DNA from: Neofusicoccum parvum
Lineage: Eukaryota; Ascomycota; Dothideomycetes; Botryosphaeriales; Botryosphaeriaceae
Direction of reading: 5' to 3'
Assembly: GCA_020912385.1 (NCBI GenBank)
Contig: CP087213.1
Coordinates: 1,364,001-1,428,000 of the forward strand
Length of the DNA: 64,000 nucleotides
Shown: in pieces, positions 58,077-64,000 of the stretch
Position numbering within the stretch: position 1 is the first letter of the stretch
Layout: the number at the start of each line of letters is the position of its first letter
The notes under the pieces: model-generated
The model's input: only the letters and a program-made list of their open reading frames with translations
Told to the model about the DNA's origin: nothing
The model's database searches: none
Translations under genes and position numbers: made by a program

Positions 58077-59730
58077 TTAGTTGATCGAAACCAACTTGAT
58101 ATCGAAGACGAGAGTCGAGTTGGCAGGGATGCCCGGGAGCGACTGCTTGCCGTAGGCGAGGTTTGCGGGGATGGTGATGCGACGCTCACCACCAACGCTC
58201 ATGCCGGGAACACCGATCTCCCAGCCCTTGATGACCTCTCCAGCGCCGAGCTTGAAGCCGAAGGGCTTGCCCTTCTTGTTGGCTGCTTCGTGTAAGTATG
58301 TTCTCAAGGAATTCGAAGAAAGAGCGGGTTTGTACTCACAGTCAAAAACCTTGCCATTCTGCAGCTTGCCGATGTAGCGCATACCGATCCTGTCACCCTT
58401 CTTCGCAGCAGGGCCGGTACCAAGCTTCTTGTCATCGATAACGACACCGCCAACATTCTTGACGCCGAGGGCGGTCTTGCCGTCCTTCTTCTCTTCCTTC
58501 TTGGGAAGAGGAGAGCCAGTGGGGCCCTGCTCAAGGTTCTTGGCGAACTGGACCTTCTTCTTGTCGGCAGGGCTGTCCTTGGACTCAGCCTCAACGGCCT
58601 TGCCCTCGTTGTTCTTGAGCTTCTTCTGTTGCTTCTTGCTGAGCTTCTGCTCACCGTTGGCACCCTCCTTGCTGATCATGTCATCGAGAGTCTCGGCCTC
58701 CTCGGCGGAGCGCTTGTTCTTGTTCTTCTTCTCCTTGGGAGCCGCGACGAGCTTGGGGGGTTCCTCATCATCGGAGCCGACCTCGGTGATCCTGGGGTTA
58801 TCCAAGCCATCCAGCTCATCCTCTTCCTCGTCGCTGTACTCATCAAGCTCATCCTCATCGGGCGAGAAATCGTACTCTCCCTCCTCATCGCTCTCATCGT
58901 CCTCGTCATCGTGGGTGTGGTCAGGGACGACGTAGTTACCAGTGAGCGAGATGTCGTAAGCACCGGTGACCTGGAAGTAGACCTGCTCGTTCTCGCCGAT
59001 GGTGATGTCCAGCGGCTGCTGGTAGTGCTGCAGGACGGAGTCAGTGTTGAGGCCGCAATGAAAGGTGCGTTTGCACATACCTGCTGCGGGTCAAGAGTGC
59101 AGAGAACAAACTCCTCGACCTCCATGTCCTCTTCATCACTGTCATCCTCATCATCGGAGTCCTCGTCGTCGGTAGCACGGGCCTTGCCCTTGTTCTTCTT
59201 GGGCTTCTCGTCATCGACGTCCATATCTTCGGCCTCCTTGATCTCGTCCATGATCTCCTTCAGAGCAGCCTCCTTGCGGGCCTTCTTGGACTTGGCAGGG
59301 TCACTAGGGCCGCCGTTCTTGTCCTCATCGTCGTCGTCGGACTCGCTCTCCTCGTCCTCGTCGATGAGACCCAGGCGAGCGCGGATGGCGTCGATGCTGT
59401 CGTCGTCCTCGTCGTCGCTGTCATCGGCGGAGATAGGCTCGCGGATGATCTTCAGAGTAGCACGGGGAGGAACGCCCTTGGGGGCGTTTTCGGTCTGAGG
59501 CTCGGCGTTGGGGTCGATAGCAGCCATAGTGATACGGAACTTTTTCTCCATTAGCTGATTAAGTTGAGTGATGTGTTGCACATGCGACAGCACCAGCAGC
59601 GCTGGAACCAGATGCCGGGGCCTGCGAGGCGAAGGAGACTTACAGTAGCCGGGAAGTCGGGGACAGCCTGGATAGGCATGCCTCCACAGGGCACCTCGAG
59701 GCCATAGACAGCAACAGGAAGAAGCGGCAT
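58077..59730 (-). CDS. Nucleolar FKBP-type peptidyl-prolyl isomerase (Fpr3/Fpr4-like)
   Basis: The protein is a histone-chaperone-like proline isomerase acting in the nucleolus and on chromatin. Four exons, complement(58077..58282, 58340..59027, 59081..59539, 59644..59730), give 479 residues. The first exon encodes [20 protein letters not shown] and QAVPDFPAT. Splicing to [10 protein letters not shown] gives the nucleoplasmin-like N-terminus typical of Fpr3/Fpr4. Three long Asp/Glu-rich tracts and Lys-rich patches follow (about 50-310). The C-terminal 110 residues form the FKBP domain, with [60 protein letters not shown] and the end [11 protein letters not shown]. The last intron has a tandem AAGCAG acceptor that adds or removes one Ala. 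The gene is divergent from REV1. Confidence 0.93.
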
Positions 59731-60090
59731 TGCGGTGGAAATTGTAAAATGTGCTGGAAAGGGGTGCTGGATGAGTGCGCGACGAACAGTACGGCCGTCT
59801 GAGAAGAGTAGAGGGCGGAGCGGAGGAGGGGGAGGGAAAGCGAAGAGGAGAGGCAGAGGGCGATGGAGGTGCAGGCGCAAGCGCAGCTCGAGGAACTTTT
59901 TGACGCCGAGATTTTTGGCGGGATCGCCATGTGGTGCGTGCGCCGACCGCCGGCTGGGCGTTACCAAGTGACGCGCCCCCGCTAGATTCGCGTCGCCCGC
60001 ATCCGAGCCCTTGTCTCGCGCGTCACTGGCGACCGCCCTTGCCCTCCCACCCAACGGAGCTCGCCATGCTCTTGCACGTCGGGCACCGCC
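59731..60090. promoter_or_regulatory. Shared promoter of FKBP and REV1
   Basis: This 360-bp interval lies between two divergent starts (59730 and 60091). It is GC-rich with no clear TATA element. Confidence 0.5.
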
Positions 60091-63000
60091 ATGGGTTCGC
60101 GCCTCGAGAACACCTCCAACGCCGTCCGCAAGCGCATCGAAAATCGTACGTGTTGGCCACTCGCCGCCCAGAACCACCGCTAACCTGCACGCGTCAGACA
60201 CCTTCGACAACGAAGAGGGCGAGGAGTATGAGGCCTCCAATTTTGGTGGCTTCGCCGAATACTTCCGCCGCAAGGCCATCAAGCTACAGAACCTAGATGC
60301 CGAGCTGCGGTCGCAGTCTGTGGACAACCCGCAGATATTTCGCGGAGTGGTGGCGCACGTCAACAGCTACACCCAGCCGTCCTTGAACGACCTGCACAAG
60401 CTCATAGTCACCCACGGAGGCGGCTACATACAGTATCTGCACGGCAAGACAACAGTCACGCACATCATCGCAAGCAGTTTGACCCCCAAGAAAGCTGTCG
60501 AATTCCGGAACTACCGCATCGTTAAGCCTGCCTGGGTCGTCGATAGTGTCAAGGCCGGGAAGCTTTTACCATGGGACAACTACCGCGTGGTGGATGAAGG
60601 AGCCGGGCAGAAGGTCCTAGGATTTGAGAAGGGAAAAGTGGTGAGCCAGGCAAATATTAAAGCACGTGGATATCGGGATCAAACGGATACGAGCTGGTAC
60701 ACCAGTCAACTCAGAGAAGAGAATCGGACCCCGACGGGCTCGCACCGTGCACCTTTTCTATCTCAAAAACCTCCAACGCCCGGAGCAGACGATGAAATCA
60801 ACGAGCTGCCTCCGTCACATCAGCCAGAGGATGCCCCTCCTCAAGAGGGCCCCATTGTGCAAGATGAAGCAGAATCTTGGCCAGCAGAACAGTCCATGGT
60901 GACGCCTCCGAAAAGTGGACCTGCCGAGCCGCCAGAGGCCGAGGCTGAACCTCAAGGCATTAAGAGAGCGAACAGCGGGCAAGCGGACTCGCCATCCAAG
61001 CGAAGGAAGTTGACTGCGGAAGAGCACAATGCTATCCTTCTTGCCGACCCAAACATTCGGAAATCTACTGTTGTGCACCCGGGATTTCTGGAACAGTATT
61101 ACCGTGAATCTCGACTCCATCATTTGTCCACATGGAAAGCAGACCTGAAGTCGCAGCTCCAGGCTTTGGCAGCCGATAAGTCGTCTTCACAGAGGCCGAA
61201 ACAAAAACGCTCTCCCGGATCTCGCAGGTACATCCTGCATGTTGATTTTGACAGTTTCTTTGCCGCTGTCTCTCTCAAGAAGCATCCCCAGTACCTGGAA
61301 AAGCCTGCTGTGGTCGCTCACGGTAACGGCAGCGGCTCCGAAATTGCGAGTTGCAATTACCCTGCCCGCAAGTTCGGCATCAAAAACGGCATGTGGATGA
61401 AAAAGGCCCAGGAAATGTGCCCGGAGTTGAAAATCCTGCCTTACGATTTCCCAGCCTACGAGGAAGCCAGTCGATCTTTCTATGACGCAATACTCGCCAC
61501 AGATGGTGTAGTGCAAAGCGTCAGTATCGACGAGGCTTTAATAGATGTTTCTGGGCAATGCATCGCCGCAGGCGGCTCCGACGGGAAACAAGTGAGTGAA
61601 GGCAGTATTTACCGGGAGCAAACCGAGGCAGATACGATTGCGCAGCGCTTGCGCGACGAGGTCAAGGAGAAGACAGGATGTGCTGTATCTGTTGGAATCG
61701 GTCCAAATATCCTGTGTGCCAAGGTCGCCTTGCGTAAAGCGAAGCCTGCTGGCCAGTATCAGATTAAGCCAGAGGAAGTTCTTGACTTCGTTGGTAAACT
61801 CGAGGCGCAGGATCTTCCCGGCGTGGCTTATAGCATTGGCGGTAAACTTGAAGAGATCGGGATCAGGTTTGTTCGCGACGTCCGCGGGTGCTCCAAGGAG
61901 CGACTTATTACTGCTCTGGGACCCAAGACTGGGGAGAAAATTTGGGATTACTCACGTGGAATCGATCGGACTGAGGTTGGAGATGTGGTTGTGCGCAAAT
62001 CGGTATCGGCGGAGGTGAACTGGGGAGTGCGCTTCACCGACCAGGCCCAAGTCGATGAGTTCATCGAGAATCTATGTGGAGAGTTGCACCGTCGTTTGAC
62101 TAAAGAGAAGGTCAAGGGGAGACAGCTCACCATGAAGATCATGAAGCGAGCAGCAGATGCGCCTCTCGACCCCCCGAAACATCTTGGTCACGGAAAGTGC
62201 GATACTTTCAACAAGAGCTTGGTGCTAGGTGTCGCCACCAATGAGAAGGCGGTGTTGACAAAAGAAGCCCTTTCGATCTTGAAAAGCTACGGGTTCTCTC
62301 CTGGCGAATTGCGCGGGATAGGAGTCCAGATGACAAGATTAGAGCCTCTGAAAGGCACCGGTGACGGAAAAGAGAGCAGCCAGCGCCGGCTACAATTCAA
62401 AGTCGGGGAACCCAGCAAGTCTACTACCAAAAGCTCTGACGATCCGATCCAGGATGACATCGTTACGCCGAAGAAACAAAAGGCACAGCCAAATCACGTT
62501 CAGTTTGGCTCAGCTCAGCTCAACGCAGACAGCCCTAGTCGCAAACCGCTGAACACACTGGGCACTCAGTTCATTATGCCAACGCAGGTCGACCCCAAGG
62601 TTCTTGCTGAGTTGCCGCAGGATATTAGAGCGAAGCTGGCGAAGCATGCCAACTCACCACCCCTTTTCGCAGCTAGAACAGACGTCCCTATCGATGCCGT
62701 CGACTCGGGGGGTATAGACGATCCTTTTGTCGACAATCCTGTGGCAGGCACTATTCTGCCGAACCAATCTCAACTGGATCCCGAGACCCTGGCTGCACTT
62801 CCGGTAGATGTCCGAGCGGAAGTGCTCGCCTTCTACCACCAGACGCCTAGTGCAAAGCAGGTTGATCAATCGATCCTTCCTCAATCGCCTCGCAAGAATC
62901 GAACCGTGAACAACAATCTCCCTAAGAATCCCGCCTCGGCACCCTTCGCTGGCCCTCGAAAGCGTGGCCGCCCGCCCAAAGCCGTATCTCTCGCCGCAGC

Positions 63001-63676
63001 AGCTGCAGCCAGCGGCAACCCCACCCTTACGCAGTCCAACTTCATCTCCGCACGTTTTTCTCGTTCTCGTCCAACCAGCCGCGACGGCATTGAAACCGAT
63101 GACGACGCAAATTTCACTGACGGAGGAGACACCACGTCCCCGGACCCGGACTTCCTCGCCGCTCTCCCCGAAGACATCCGCCGCGAAGTCCTCGACGAGC
63201 ACCGCCGCGCGCGCCTCCGCAAGCGCGGTGGCCTCACCCTTTCGGCCACGACCACCACAGCCGCCGCCAACAATGACCATTCAGGACCGGTTTCTCCGGC
63301 CCTGCCGCCAGGCCAACGCACACTCCAACTACCGCCCCGCCCACCCCGTCCCACGTTCACGACGCGCAAGCTGTGGCAACCGGACCAGCTGCGTGACGCG
63401 GTGCGCGAGTGGATGCGCGAGTTCCGGGATGATGGGCCGTACCGTGAGGATGTGGATGCGCTCGGTGCATATTTGACAAAGGTCGTGCTAGAAGAGCGGG
63501 ACTTGGATAAGGCGGTGGGGTTGGCGAAGTGGTTCGCGTGGGTTGTTGGAGACTCTTTTGAGAGCAGTTCTGGCGGAACCCGGGGGAAAGTAAAATGGGA
63601 AGATGCAGTGAGCAAGGTCAAAGAGATTGTGCAGGAGGCAGTTGCTGAAAGGGGGTTGGGTGCGGTGGAGATTTGA
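60091..63676 (+). CDS. REV1: DNA repair protein Rev1 (Y-family deoxycytidyl transferase)
   Basis: Rev1 inserts dCMP opposite lesions and scaffolds translesion synthesis. Two exons, join(60091..60145, 60198..63676), give 1177 residues. The first exon, starting MGSRLENTSNAVRKRIEN, joins HTFDNEEGEEYEASNFGGF, the usual fungal N-terminus. A one-exon start at 60011 is therefore rejected. A BRCT domain lies at about 63-150 (IFRGVVAHVNSYT, THIIASSLTPKK, KPAWVVDSVKAG). The Y-family catalytic region (about 360-730) shows HVDFDSFFAAVSL and SVSIDEALIDVSG with the metal-binding Asp/Glu. Three ubiquitin-binding-motif-like repeats follow: DPKVLAELPQDIRAKL, DPETLAALPVDVRAEV and DPDFLAALPEDIRREV. The C-terminal domain that contacts other polymerases ends the protein. 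Confidence 0.95.
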
Positions 63677-64000
63677 GATGTCTCTGTTCACGAAAAGTGA
63701 GGTATTCTCAAGAGTTCTCAAGTGTCATGCCCTTTCATGAACGGAGCGTAATGAGAATTTAGTTCAATTGAGTCGGCATTCATGATCCTTTTTCAGAGCC
63801 TTTCTGTCATGCATCATTAACTATACGAATATCCATGCATCCCAATCATCGATTTCTGAAATACTTCTTCGAGCCAAACCCCCGGTCGAATATTCAACGA
63901 AGCAGGATTTTGCTTCCGCCATCGGGAAGCTTGACTCTGAAAAGCACATAAGGCAGGACACGCCTTTCAGTGCCCGGATAAAACGATGGAGCGCGGTTCA
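63677..64000. other. AT-richer downstream region at window end
   Basis: It holds the REV1 3' UTR and beyond. No gene was seen. Confidence 0.5.

Noticed and set aside
59525..59593. FKBP start at 59527 or 59593
   Set aside because: Both would drop the conserved first exon ([12 protein letters not shown]) that joins in frame at 59539.
60011..60197. REV1 start at 60011 without an intron
   Set aside because: It gives an Ala/Pro/Arg-rich N-terminus unlike the family; the spliced model from 60091 gives the conserved fungal N-terminus.
1..64000. CRISPR array, rRNA, intact transposon or biosynthetic gene cluster
   Set aside because: No regularly spaced repeats, rRNA-like blocks, transposase or reverse-transcriptase motifs, or backbone synthases were seen.

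Overview
The window reads as nuclear DNA of a filamentous ascomycete (Pezizomycotina). The gene set points that way: a fungal LRR/PP2C-type adenylate cyclase, NDR-family kinase, flotillin, Qcr9, Mcm2, Rev1 and nucleolar FKBP. So do the short introns (mostly about 40-140 nt, with GT-AG borders and CTRAC/CTAAC-like branch points) and the compact genes often arranged as head-to-head pairs. A Dothideomycete is my best guess from overall protein resemblance. I cannot prove the class from the sequence.

Layout. (1) 0.6-13.3 kb: UBR1 N-recognin (-), QCR9 (-, five tiny exons), PYM/WIBG-like exon-junction factor (+), a conserved fungal protein of unknown function (-) and a flotillin (+). (2) 13.3-16.8 kb: no convincing gene. 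(3) 16.8-18.3 kb: a conserved fungal unknown (-). (4) 18.3-27.6 kb: a gene-poor, in places very GC-rich stretch with only a PhzF-like isomerase (+) and a secreted Asn/Gly/Gln-rich protein (+). (5) 27.6-35.3 kb: MCM2 (-) head-to-head with a UBR7/Mlo2-like UBR-box/PHD protein (+), then a small single-pass membrane protein (+). (6) 36.7-43.6 kb: a 2082-residue adenylate cyclase (+). (7) 45.2-52 kb: inositol monophosphatase-like protein (-), a fungal LPPELR-type protein (+), and a divergent pair made of a 3-hydroxyacyl-CoA dehydrogenase/lambda-crystallin-like enzyme (-) and an acyl-CoA synthetase (+). (8) 52.4-63.7 kb: NDR-like AGC kinase (-), Yippee-domain protein (+), nucleolar FKBP prolyl isomerase (-) and REV1 translesion polymerase (+).

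Most genes are housekeeping or signalling functions with no single shared pathway. Themes that recur are genome replication and damage tolerance (MCM2, REV1), ubiquitin-linked recognition (UBR1, UBR7, the UBM motifs of REV1), cAMP and AGC-kinase signalling (adenylate cyclase, NDR kinase), and one plausible two-gene acyl-CoA module. Five head-to-head pairs share short intergenic promoters. I found no CRISPR array, rRNA, convincing tRNA, intact transposon or biosynthetic gene cluster. I joined exons by hand from splice consensus and reading-frame continuity, so boundaries are predictions.
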